Made by a program: the position numbers and the translations under genes. A stretch of DNA of 12,511 nt from NCBI GenBank assembly GCA_965652145.1, contig CBFGTV010000090.1, positions 1 to 12,511 of the forward strand. The letters are read 5' to 3'. Positions within the stretch are counted from its first letter, which is position 1. Each line of letters begins with the position of its first letter. This document shows, in pieces, positions 7,081 through 12,511 of the stretch. The notes under the pieces were generated by a model, which was not told the DNA's origin, did not search any database, and was given only the letters and a program-made list of their open reading frames with translations. Source of the stretch: CBFGTV01 sp965652145. Its GTDB lineage: Bacteria; Bacillota; Clostridia; Peptostreptococcales; Natronincolaceae.

Positions 7081-8208
7081 TTATTCTTCCCTTACAACTA
7101 TTTCACCACTGATAATTTTATTTTTGATATCTTCAATGATTTCTTTAGCCTCTGCGGGGATTTTGTCCTTTACTTCCTGCATTTTTTCAATAGCTGCGGC
7201 ATCATTTTCAACGCCAGACTTTTCCAAATCATCAACTGTAGATAAATCTGTTAAGCCAACGCCGTCACTTTCAACACCGAAAACGGTAACCTCAGCTTTA
7301 TAATTACCATCCTGAACTGCCTTAACAGTATCGAATACAGCAACGTCTACTCGCTTCAACATACTTGCTACAATTGTACCTGGATACATCCAGTTTTGAT
7401 TAGAGTCAACGCCAATAGCAAGTTTACCATTTTCTGATGCAGCTTCAAATACACCTTGTCCTGTTCCGCCGGAAGCATGATAAATAATGTCTGCTCCACG
7501 GGAAATTTGAGATAGGGCTAATTCCTTACCCTTAGCAGGGTCATTAAAGGCATCGCCGGTAGTTCCTGCATAGGCAGATACGACCTTAACGTCTTTACCT
7601 TGGGCTTCGTTGATGTATTCAACTCCGTGCTCGTATCCAATTTGGAATTTCTCAATTAGAGGAGTTTGCATACCACCAACAAAACCTACAGTATTACTCT
7701 CAGTCATTAATGCAGCCAGGGCCCCTGCCAGGAAAGAACCTTCATGCTCTTTAAATACAAGGGAAGCTACATTTGGTTCTTCTACAGTTGCATCGATAAT
7801 GGCGAACTTAATGTCAGGATACTCCTGAGCAACAATTCTCATTGGCTCTTCCATTAAAAAGCCTACACCGATTACAAGGTCCATGCCCTGATCAGCCAAG
7901 AATCGTAATGACTCTTCATCCTGGGCCATTTCCTTTGGTTCAATGTCTCGATATTCAATACCCAATTCTCTTTTTGCCCTTTCAAGTCCTTCAATAGAAG
8001 CGTCATTAAAGGATTTATCTCCCTTTCCTCCTGTTGATAAGACAATTCCTACTTGTAAAGGCTTATCGTCGGTTTTCGGTGTTTCCCCCTGGGGATTTTC
8101 ATTTTCAGGCGGTTGGTTGGTGCTTCCACCGCCGCAAGCGGTTAACAGCATACTGAAAATTAATAGTATGCTTAGGGCAAGTAAAGCTTTTTTTGACATT
8201 TTAAACAT
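7081..8208 (-). CDS. bmpA: BMP-family nucleoside-binding lipoprotein
   Basis: A 375-residue substrate-binding protein of the BMP/PnrA family, the extracytoplasmic receptor of nucleoside ABC importers. The N terminus is a lipoprotein signal: basic residues, a hydrophobic run, and the lipobox LTAC with the lipidated Cys at residue 25. A Gly/Ser/Pro/Glu-rich linker follows, then the periplasmic-binding fold. BMP hallmarks are GDKSFND near residue 61, GVGFLMEEP, the loop GFVGGMQTPLIEKFQIGYEHG and HASGGTGQGVFEAA, whose residues bind base and ribose in PnrA-type proteins. The ATG at 8208 follows GGGAGG with 9-base spacing; a second in-frame ATG at 8199 is possible. It is the first gene of the transporter block, 216 bases from deoC, with its own candidate promoter. 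The specific nucleoside (purine or pyrimidine) is not readable from sequence, though the company of cdd and deoC favours deoxynucleosides including deoxycytidine. Confidence 0.93.
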   Translation of the reverse strand: MFKMSKKALLALSILLIFSMLLTACGGGSTNQPPENENPQGETPKTDDKPLQVGIVLSTGGKGDKSFNDASIEGLERAKRELGIEYRDIEPKEMAQDEESLRFLADQGMDLVIGVGFLMEEPMRIVAQEYPDIKFAIIDATVEEPNVASLVFKEHEGSFLAGALAALMTESNTVGFVGGMQTPLIEKFQIGYEHGVEYINEAQGKDVKVVSAYAGTTGDAFNDPAKGKELALSQISRGADIIYHASGGTGQGVFEAASENGKLAIGVDSNQNWMYPGTIVASMLKRVDVAVFDTVKAVQDGNYKAEVTVFGVESDGVGLTDLSTVDDLEKSGVENDAAAIEKMQEVKDKIPAEAKEIIEDIKNKIISGEIVVREE

Positions 8209-8249
8209 CTACAACATCCTCCCATTCATTTGTTTTAGATACCTTAATA

Positions 8250-8278
8250 ATATTAACAAAATTTCCCTTTCAACTCAA
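8250..8278 (-). promoter_or_regulatory. Candidate promoter of bmpA with DeoR-like elements
   Basis: On the minus strand TTGAGT (8273-8278) and TAATAT (8250-8255) are 17 bases apart. Between them lies GAAATTTTGTT (8255-8265), identical over 11 bases to part of the DeoR site at deoC. Just upstream is the inverted element GCAAAATTAAC (8281-8291). This suggests an internal, DeoR-responsive promoter for the transporter genes. The -35 and -10 matches are only moderate. I saw no riboswitch fold in the rest of 8209-8424. Confidence 0.35.
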
Positions 8279-8424
8279 AGGTTAATTTTGCTTACACATG
8301 GATTTTTTTATCTATGTATATTGTTATTCCATATGTAAAACTAAGCAGGGTAAAAAAATAGTATCTAGATGGATATTTTACAACAGCCATCAAATTAAAA
8401 CAATACCTTTTTCACCTACTTAAT

Positions 8425-9099
8425 TTAATATCCACCTTTATTGTCTGTCTTTCCCTTGACAATTGCAATGCCTGAGCTGGTTCCAATTCTTGTGGCCCCG
8501 GCGCAAATCATGGCCTGGGCTGTCTGTAAATCCCTTACCGCCCCAGAGGCCTTAACGCCCATCTCATCCCCTACTGCTGCTCTCATCAACTGAATATCTT
8601 CCACCAGGGCTCCACCGGTACTAAAGCCGGTGGATGTTTTAACATAATGGGCCCCTGCTTTTTTTGACAACTGGCAGGCAGTTTTCTTTTCTTGATTGGT
8701 TAATAGACAGGTTTCAATAATGACCTTTACCAGGCTTGGTTTAGCGGCTTGAACTACAGCCCGAATATCGGCTTCTACTGTTGAATAATCCATACTTTTT
8801 AGAGCGCCGATATTAATAACCATATCAATTTCCTGAGCCCCTTCCGATACTGCCTGGGATGCTTCATAGGCCTTTACCTTAGTGGTTGTGGCTCCCAGAG
8901 GAAAGCCAATAACGGTGCATACCTTTACCGGGGTATTCTTCAACAAACTGTAGGCAAGGCTTACATAGGCGGGGTTAACGCAAACCGAGGCGAATTGATA
9001 CTGTTTTGCCTCCTGGCATAACATTTCAATCTGTTCTTTGGTTGAATCGGCTTTTAATAGCGTATGGTCAATATAGGATGCTAAATTTTGTATTTCCAT
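8425..9099 (-). CDS. deoC: Deoxyribose-phosphate aldolase
   Basis: This 224-residue class I aldolase cleaves 2-deoxyribose-5-phosphate to acetaldehyde and glyceraldehyde-3-phosphate, the last step of deoxynucleoside breakdown. Catalytic residues are in place: Asp92 in EIDMVINIG, the Schiff-base Lys154 in YVKTSTGF, and Lys183 in GVKASGAVR, equivalent to Asp102, Lys167 and Lys201 of the E. coli enzyme. The N-terminal IDHTLLK block is also typical. Length matches the short Bacillus-type DeoC. The ATG follows AAGGAGAG at good spacing. It is expressed from a promoter carrying a DeoR operator, and no convincing terminator separates it from bmpA, so read-through into the transporter genes is likely. 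A pyrimidine nucleoside phosphorylase, its usual partner, is absent from the window. Confidence 0.97.
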   Translation of the reverse strand: MEIQNLASYIDHTLLKADSTKEQIEMLCQEAKQYQFASVCVNPAYVSLAYSLLKNTPVKVCTVIGFPLGATTTKVKAYEASQAVSEGAQEIDMVINIGALKSMDYSTVEADIRAVVQAAKPSLVKVIIETCLLTNQEKKTACQLSKKAGAHYVKTSTGFSTGGALVEDIQLMRAAVGDEMGVKASGAVRDLQTAQAMICAGATRIGTSSGIAIVKGKTDNKGGY

Positions 9100-9152
9100 A
9101 TTATTCTCTCCTTACCGTAATTGATTGAACGGAGTACATATCAAATGTGCCA

Positions 9153-9181
9153 ATGATAAATAAAGTGGTAATTTTGTTCAA
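9153..9181 (-). promoter_or_regulatory. Sigma-A promoter of deoC
   Basis: TTGAAC (9176-9181) and TATCAT (9153-9158) on the minus strand are separated by 17 bases, placing the transcript start near 9146, about 46 bases before the deoC ATG. The -35 hexamer is itself part of a DeoR half-site, so bound repressor would cover it. Confidence 0.65.
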
Positions 9182-9201
9182 TGCAAATGAAATTTTGTTC
9201 A
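9170..9201 (-). promoter_or_regulatory. deoO: DeoR operator upstream of deoC
   Basis: The element TGAACAAAATT occurs twice on the minus strand, at 9191-9201 and 9170-9180, exactly 21 bp apart (two helical turns). The upstream copy extends into a palindrome, TGAACAAAATTTCA (9188-9201). From the inferred start near 9146 the palindrome sits at about -42 to -55 and the single half-site between -35 and -10. This matches the operator I recall for the B. subtilis dra-nupC-pdp operon (ATTGAACAAAATTTCAAT plus one repeated half). A third, weaker TGAAC lies 11 bp further upstream (9208-9212). Confidence 0.75.
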
Positions 9202-9333
9202 CCTTTAGTTCATTTCGGCATTTGTTAAAGAATTCCTTCCAAAAAAATTTAAAATATTTTAATATCTTAAATTAATGCAATAGGTCTTTTATCGTAAAAT
9301 AACAGCATCAGATGATTAAAGGAATGATTTCTC

Positions 9334-10302
9334 TTAACCAGATAAGTTTTCCAGCCTCAGAACCTCTCGGGCGGCGGTTTCGTCGGTAATTAAAACATTT
9401 AGATATTGTCCCCTTAGGGCACCTAATATGCCCCTGGCATGATCCTTTCCGCCGGCTATGGCAATGGCATATTTTTTGTTTTTAAGCTTTTCCAGCTCGA
9501 TTCCAATGGTCCGATTATTCAAGCAGGGATCAAATATTTGACCATTTATATTAAAGTAGCGGGAACAAATATCACCTACAGCCCCTTGCTCCTTAATGGT
9601 TTGCATCTCTTCCTTAGAAAAGTAGCCGGCCCTTACCAATACCGATTCGGGCCCTGGAATTCCGATGGAGTAGATGGCTACCTCGGCACAATTGGCTAAT
9701 TCCAGGATTTCGTTAATTTTTTCATCCTGCAAAAGCAGTTCTTTAATCTGAATATTTTCTATTACTCCAGGTACAGGTAAAAAGCAAGGGGTTGCCTTTA
9801 ATTTCAGGGCAAAGGTAATGATCGGATTATAGGTATCAACATACCCTGATATTTTTCCTACGCCTCCCTTTAGCTGTACCACAGTAGCATGATTAAGGGG
9901 CTGTTCCTTTAAGTACTTTGCCACATAACTCAAGGTTTGCCCCCAGGGAATTCCAATAACCTGCCCGTCGGCCAGGATTGTATCCAGATAGCCTGCGGCT
10001 ACCCTGGCAAGGTTTTCTTTTACTTCATCACTATTTTGGGTAGACATGGGTACCACAATCACCCTTTTAAGCTTAAAATGACGACAAAGGCTGCTTTCCA
10101 ATTCAGATATGTTTGTAAAGGGACTATTGATTTTTATCTCTACAATTCCTTCTTCTCTGGCCAATTGCAATAATCGTGAAACCTGAGGACGAGAGATATT
10201 CAGTGCCTTTGCAATTTGAATTTGATTTTCATTCCCTTCATAGTACATTCTTGCTGCTTTAACTGCCAATTTCAATTTCTCAATATGCCTTTGGTCTGCC
10301 AC
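9334..10302 (-). CDS. deoR: Deoxyribonucleoside regulator DeoR (SorC family)
   Basis: A 322-residue SorC-family repressor resembling Bacillus DeoR, not the unrelated E. coli DeoR. An N-terminal helix-turn-helix (QIAKALNISRPQVSRLLQLA, near residues 29-48) is followed by a phosphosugar-binding domain. Blocks shared with the B. subtilis protein as I remember it are VVQLKGG, GYFSKEE, AVGDICSRYF and NNRTIGIELEKL. The Lys of VVQLKGG (residue 145 here) is the likely counterpart of the lysine that forms a Schiff base with deoxyribose-5-phosphate. The expected role is repression of deoC and the transporter genes until deoxyribose-5-phosphate accumulates. The start is uncertain: a TTG at 10308 lies only 3 bases after AGAGGG, whereas GTG 10302 is 9 bases away, so I use GTG. 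It follows the MazG-like gene by about 40 bases and should share its promoter. Confidence 0.9.
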   Translation of the reverse strand: MADQRHIEKLKLAVKAARMYYEGNENQIQIAKALNISRPQVSRLLQLAREEGIVEIKINSPFTNISELESSLCRHFKLKRVIVVPMSTQNSDEVKENLARVAAGYLDTILADGQVIGIPWGQTLSYVAKYLKEQPLNHATVVQLKGGVGKISGYVDTYNPIITFALKLKATPCFLPVPGVIENIQIKELLLQDEKINEILELANCAEVAIYSIGIPGPESVLVRAGYFSKEEMQTIKEQGAVGDICSRYFNINGQIFDPCLNNRTIGIELEKLKNKKYAIAIAGGKDHARGILGALRGQYLNVLITDETAAREVLRLENLSG

Positions 10303-10344
10303 CTTCAATCACCCTCTAATATGCTTTTAGACAGCTTCAACTGA

Positions 10345-10755
10345 TTAATCCTGTTTAAATTCATACACTAGCTCACAGCCAAATTCTGCGGCAAGCTTTT
10401 CTGCTTCCTTAATGTCTTCCTGGCTCCAAACAGACCAGCCACCCTTTAATTGACCATTTACATATATTTCAACCTTTTCACTCTTTACAAACATGATTCG
10501 ATTATTTTTCTTTGTCATTTGTTCTACCTGATTTTTTACGGCTTCCTCAGGGTCAACCTCCAGTACCTTCATCGCAATAAAAAGACAAGACATAGCATCT
10601 TGAAGCTCTTTTTTGGCCTTTTCAATATCCCCGTTAAGTAAGGCCTTCAGGGAACCTGCAACCTCTTCGTTTAAATGGCTTATGGCAGTTTTTGGATCAT
10701 TCGTTGTATATTTACGGTTGTCCCAGATGATTTCGATTGCTTTTTTTAAATCCAT
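10345..10755 (-). CDS. Divergent MazG-like nucleotide pyrophosphohydrolase-fold protein
   Basis: A 136-residue protein whose first 80 residues look like the all-alpha MazG/NTP-pyrophosphohydrolase fold: helices with acidic pairs in HLNEEVAG (E30, E31) and KELQDA (E50, D53), then DPEEAVKNQVEQMTKKN as in the C-terminal MazG helix. In active family members the first motif is EExxE. Here the third acid is Gly34, so metal binding and catalysis are doubtful. The last 45 residues (VEIYVNGQLKGGWSVW onward) form a separate small alpha/beta-looking segment I do not recognise. The ATG at 10755 follows GGAGG by 7 bases, with a TTG codon directly before it. It heads a two-gene transcript with deoR, so a role in deoxynucleotide handling is plausible but inferred. 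Confidence 0.7.
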   Translation of the reverse strand: MDLKKAIEIIWDNRKYTTNDPKTAISHLNEEVAGSLKALLNGDIEKAKKELQDAMSCLFIAMKVLEVDPEEAVKNQVEQMTKKNNRIMFVKSEKVEIYVNGQLKGGWSVWSQEDIKEAEKLAAEFGCELVYEFKQD

Positions 10756-10794
10756 CAAAAAACCTCCATCTTTCGTCTACAATAATATAATAGT

Positions 10795-10823
10795 ATTATA
10801 CCTTTTATCTGCCGCTGTATCAA
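10795..10823 (-). promoter_or_regulatory. Sigma-A promoter of the MazG-like gene and deoR
   Basis: TTGATA (10818-10823) and a perfect TATAAT (10795-10800) on the minus strand are separated by 17 bases, about 40 bases before the ATG. This is the best promoter match in the window. No copy of the DeoR element lies near it, so deoR appears not to be autoregulated from this promoter. Confidence 0.8.
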
Positions 10824-10858
10824 ACCTCATTTTATTAAAGTAATGTTAGTATTTACAT

Positions 10859-10890
10859 ACAAAAAAAAGAGGACCTTACGTTGTCCTCTA
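10859..10890 (-). terminator. Terminator of the ytfI-gerW transcript
   Basis: On the minus strand AGAGGAC and GTCCTCT form a 7-bp stem around an 8-base loop, followed directly by a run of T. The stem includes the last bases of the gerW stop codon, so the terminator begins with no spacer after the gene. Confidence 0.88.
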
Positions 10891-11346
10891 TTCTTCATCT
10901 TCCAGCTCATAAATCGGTTTTCTTTTTTTAGTTTTTTTACCAATCATCGACTGTATTTGGTTGATGACTTCAGGGGCCATGCCAATAATGTTGTCAATCA
11001 TATTGGCTTTTTGATCCACGGGCATTAATTTCATTTGTCCGTTACCAACCACCATGAAGGCCACAGGCTGAACCGATACCCCTGCCCCTGCCCCGCCGGC
11101 AAAGGGAAATTTTGATTTTGGCTTGCTGCCCCCTTCTTCACCACCGCTTTCAGACCTTTCTTGCTTTTTTTCTGCGGTGTAATCACCGCCTCCTGAAGCA
11201 AAGCCGAAGGATACCTTTGAAATCGGTATAATTACAGTTCCATCAGGTGTTTCCACAGGGTCCCCCACGATTGTATTTACATCAACCATTTCCTTGATGC
11301 TTTCCATCGTGGTTTTCATTAAGGATTCTATTGGATGCTCACTCAA
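10888..11346 (-). CDS. gerW: Sporulation/germination protein GerW (YtfJ family)
   Basis: A 152-residue protein of the YtfJ/GerW family, made in the forespore and needed for normal spore germination in Bacillus; its molecular action is unknown. Family features in order are an N-terminal helical stretch (HPIESLMKTTMESIKEMVD), the VGDPVETPDGTVIIPISKVS segment, FGFASGGGDY, a low-complexity charged linker, the glycine run FPFAGGAGAGVSVQPVAFMVV and a basic-then-acidic tail. No signal peptide or long hydrophobic segment is present. The start is TTG at 11346, preceded by GGATGGTGAT, and the first residues MSEHPIE fit the family. It follows ytfI by 4 bases, the usual conserved pair, and is closed by its own terminator. 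Confidence 0.93.
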   Translation of the reverse strand: MSEHPIESLMKTTMESIKEMVDVNTIVGDPVETPDGTVIIPISKVSFGFASGGGDYTAEKKQERSESGGEEGGSKPKSKFPFAGGAGAGVSVQPVAFMVVGNGQMKLMPVDQKANMIDNIIGMAPEVINQIQSMIGKKTKKRKPIYELEDEE

Positions 11347-11350
11347 ACTA

Positions 11351-11983
11351 TCACCATCCTTTAAGCTTTTTAATTATCATTTTAAAGCCTGCAATTATAA
11401 TATGGCCTACTTTTAATGTAATTATGCAATTTAACGAGGTTTGAAACAGATAGCCTCCATAATAGGGAGCAACATTGATTTTCATATCGTTGGTAGCATA
11501 TTTCTGATTTAAAAGTGAAAGGATATTGGACTTAATCATCCATAAAATTCCTGTTAAAATTGCTGTAACGGCTGCATCATTAAGACCCACCACAGTGGAC
11601 CAATGGATTTTTTTAACCACAATGTGACGATGGATATACCCAATAGAAGTACGATATTTTTTATAAAGCCGACTACCATTATGGTATAGCTTTTTTAGTT
11701 CACCATAGGTTACGTCATCTTTCTTTTGACCTTGAACTACCTGCTGTTGGCCCAGCTTAATATCAGAATTTATATTTAAAGAGTTGAATACACTTTTATT
11801 CTGTAATAGTTCTACAAAGGGCAATTCGAAACGATATTTAACCAGATCATGCAAAGCATAGACAACAAAGGCTAGTTCCTCCCTTTGGTCCTCCTTCAGG
11901 GCAATGATTTCAATTTTCAGATTAGAGAACACAATTATGACCAATAATGCCGTCAGTCCTATCCCTATGTAGATTCCATTCAT
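11351..11983 (-). CDS. ytfI: DUF2953 membrane protein YtfI
   Basis: A 210-residue protein of the DUF2953/YtfI family, which sits next to ytfJ (gerW) in spore formers; no biochemical function is known. It has an N-terminal transmembrane segment (about residues 5-20) and then a mainly soluble region. The family core around residues 128-150 (IHWSTVVGLNDAAVTAILTG) is intact, and the protein ends in a basic tail (KMIIKKLKGW). The ATG follows AAGGGTGG at 7 bases. It is the first gene of the ytfI-gerW transcript and diverges from the XRE regulator at the right edge. Forespore expression would be expected from the Bacillus example, but no clean forespore promoter was found. Confidence 0.88.
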   Translation of the reverse strand: MNGIYIGIGLTALLVIIVFSNLKIEIIALKEDQREELAFVVYALHDLVKYRFELPFVELLQNKSVFNSLNINSDIKLGQQQVVQGQKKDDVTYGELKKLYHNGSRLYKKYRTSIGYIHRHIVVKKIHWSTVVGLNDAAVTAILTGILWMIKSNILSLLNQKYATNDMKINVAPYYGGYLFQTSLNCIITLKVGHIIIAGFKMIIKKLKGW

Positions 11984-12094
11984 TTATAAACCACCCTTGT
12001 TTTGATTACTATTACTATTTTTTCCAAAAAAATTTTTTGTAGACATACTCCAATTTGTCAACATGCTAATTAACTGGAATTTAATGAAAAACTA

Positions 12095-12122
12095 TTGACT
12101 TTTCTTTAAAAAGGATTATATT
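12095..12122 (+). promoter_or_regulatory. Candidate sigma-A promoter of the XRE regulator
   Basis: TTGACT (12095-12100) and TATATT (12117-12122) are 16 bases apart on the plus strand. The expected start near 12129 falls at the edge of the GTAAAC half-site array. Confidence 0.6.
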
Positions 12123-12130
12123 TAATATAT

Positions 12131-12158
12131 GTAAACAGAAAGTTTACTTTTAGTAAAT
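12131..12158 (+). promoter_or_regulatory. Operator-like array of three GTAAAC half-sites at 11-bp steps
   Basis: GTAAAC (12131-12136), its complement GTTTAC (12142-12147) and GTAAAT (12153-12158) start exactly 11 bp apart and alternate in orientation, giving two overlapping inverted repeats with 5-base spacers. They lie at the presumed transcription start, where a bound repressor would block initiation. The regulator just downstream is the natural candidate to bind here. Confidence 0.5.
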
Positions 12159-12218
12159 TCATTATGTTTATGGATTTAAATATCTACGGCCCTAGTGATA
12201 CACTACGGAGGTGATGAT

Positions 12219-12511
12219 TTGGATATCGGGGAAAAAATTAAACGATTAAGACTTCTCAATGAGCTTACCCAGGAGGAACTGGCCCAGCGTTGCGATTTAA
12301 CCAAAGGTTTTATTTCTAAAATAGAGAGAAACATTACCTCACCTTCTATTGCAACCCTTATGGATATTTTAGAAGCCTTGGGGACCGATGTGAAAAAATT
12401 TTTCAACGAGGATGTACAAGATAAAATTGTCTTCACGAAGGATGATATTTACCAGTCGGAAAATGAAGAGCTTGCCCATATTGTCTCCTGGTTAATACCC
12501 AATGCACAAAA
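12219..12511 (+). CDS. XRE-family transcriptional regulator, N-terminal part (3' end outside window)
   Basis: The first 97 residues of a DNA-binding regulator. Residues 5-62 form a Cro/CI-type helix-turn-helix: IKRLRLLNELTQEELAQRCD, then LTKGFISKIERN as the recognition helix region, then SPSIATLMDILEALG. What follows (VFTKDDIYQSENEELAHIVSWLIP) resembles the linker into the C-terminal cupin of PuuR-type regulators, which in many Clostridia precede polyamine transporter genes. The cupin itself is outside the window, so this is inference. The start is TTG 12219, seven bases after a perfect GGAGG. The nearby ATG and GTG codons are out of frame. The promoter and phased half-sites directly upstream suggest autoregulation. 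Confidence 0.85.
   Translation, partial: MDIGEKIKRLRLLNELTQEELAQRCDLTKGFISKIERNITSPSIATLMDILEALGTDVKKFFNEDVQDKIVFTKDDIYQSENEELAHIVSWLIPNAQ

Larger units (their letters stand above)
11984..12218. other. Divergent control region between ytfI and the XRE regulator
   Basis: This 235-base A/T-rich gap holds no gene. Leftward there is a perfect TTGACA (12056-12061, minus strand) without a good -10 at normal spacing, and GGAAAAAATA (12016-12025, minus strand), which resembles a sigma-F -10; a GTATG lies 18 bases upstream of it, too far for a convincing match. Rightward lie the regulator's promoter, operator-like repeats and ribosome binding site, listed separately. Confidence 0.5.

Noticed and set aside
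7943..8338. 131-codon plus-strand open frame running out of bmpA into the intergenic region
   Set aside because: Most of it is antisense to bmpA, and the rest crosses A/T-rich control sequence. No family resemblance or plausible start signal was seen.
8369..8392. GATGG / CCATC inverted repeat followed by a T run 9 bases later (minus strand), as a deoC terminator
   Set aside because: The stem is only 5 bp with a 14-base loop, and the T run is detached from it. It does not support an intrinsic terminator, so read-through from deoC into bmpA is left open.
8209..8424. Purine or other riboswitch in front of the nucleoside importer
   Set aside because: I looked on the minus strand for purine-riboswitch conserved cores and paired regulatory stems and found none. 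The DeoR-like elements explain the region better.
9239..9275. A/T-only palindrome (TTAAAATATTTTAA) with a T run as a deoR terminator
   Set aside because: The stem has no G or C pairs and would be very weak. The region is A/T-rich enough for this to occur by chance.
12016..12048. Sigma-F type forespore promoter for ytfI-gerW
   Set aside because: GGAAAAAATA fits the -10 pattern, but the nearest -35-like GTATG is 18 bases away instead of the usual 15-16. The A/T-rich context makes chance likely, so it is only mentioned in the region note.
12203..12436. 77-codon minus-strand open frame at the right edge
   Set aside because: It is antisense to the clear helix-turn-helix coding sequence on the plus strand, which has a perfect ribosome binding site.
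1..12511. Mobile element, phage, CRISPR array, tRNA or rRNA
   Set aside because: No transposase, integrase, short regular repeat-spacer array, tRNA-like cloverleaf or rRNA segment was recognised on either strand.

Overview
The window looks like chromosome from an endospore-forming member of the Firmicutes, most likely class Clostridia. The support is low-to-moderate G+C, strong AGGAGG-type ribosome binding sites, frequent TTG and GTG starts, a ytfI-gerW(ytfJ) sporulation pair, a DacF-like carboxypeptidase, a LysM-repeat surface protein and a Bacillus-type (SorC-family) DeoR. I cannot name the genus.

Layout. Positions 3-491 (+) are the 3' end of a protein made of near-identical 61-residue LysM modules, closed by a two-way terminator at 501-533. 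From 639 to 11983 every gene is on the minus strand, so the text runs right to left in transcription order. 11983-10888 is the sporulation/germination pair ytfI-gerW with its own terminator. 10755-9334 is a divergent MazG-like protein followed by deoR, behind a near-consensus sigma-A promoter. 9099-3086 is a deoxyribonucleoside salvage cluster: deoC, the lipoprotein bmpA, the ABC ATPase nupA, the permeases nupB and nupC, and cytidine deaminase cdd, ending at a perfect 16-bp hairpin. 2963-1770 is a D,D-carboxypeptidase and 1589-639 an M19 dipeptidase, each with its own promoter. At the right edge (12219 onwards, +) the start of an XRE-type regulator is read divergently and runs off the window.

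How the genes work together. BmpA binds nucleosides outside the membrane and NupABC imports them. Cdd converts (deoxy)cytidine to (deoxy)uridine. A phosphorylase and phosphopentomutase, not in this window, would release deoxyribose-5-phosphate, which DeoC splits to acetaldehyde and glyceraldehyde-3-phosphate. DeoR should sense deoxyribose-5-phosphate. The deoC promoter carries a DeoR operator laid out as I recall it for B. subtilis: a palindrome just upstream of -35, plus one half-site repeated 21 bp away between -35 and -10.

There is no phage, transposon, CRISPR array or obvious new multi-gene system here. The most unusual points are an old in-frame 87-bp tandem duplication across the signal peptide and first strand of the carboxypeptidase, an 11-bp stem-loop between bmpA and nupA, three half-sites at exact 11-bp steps in front of the XRE regulator, and a MazG-like protein lacking one metal-binding acid and sharing a transcript with deoR. 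No gene-free stretch exceeds 300 bases; the longest (8209-8424, 9100-9333, 11984-12218) hold the control sites listed.
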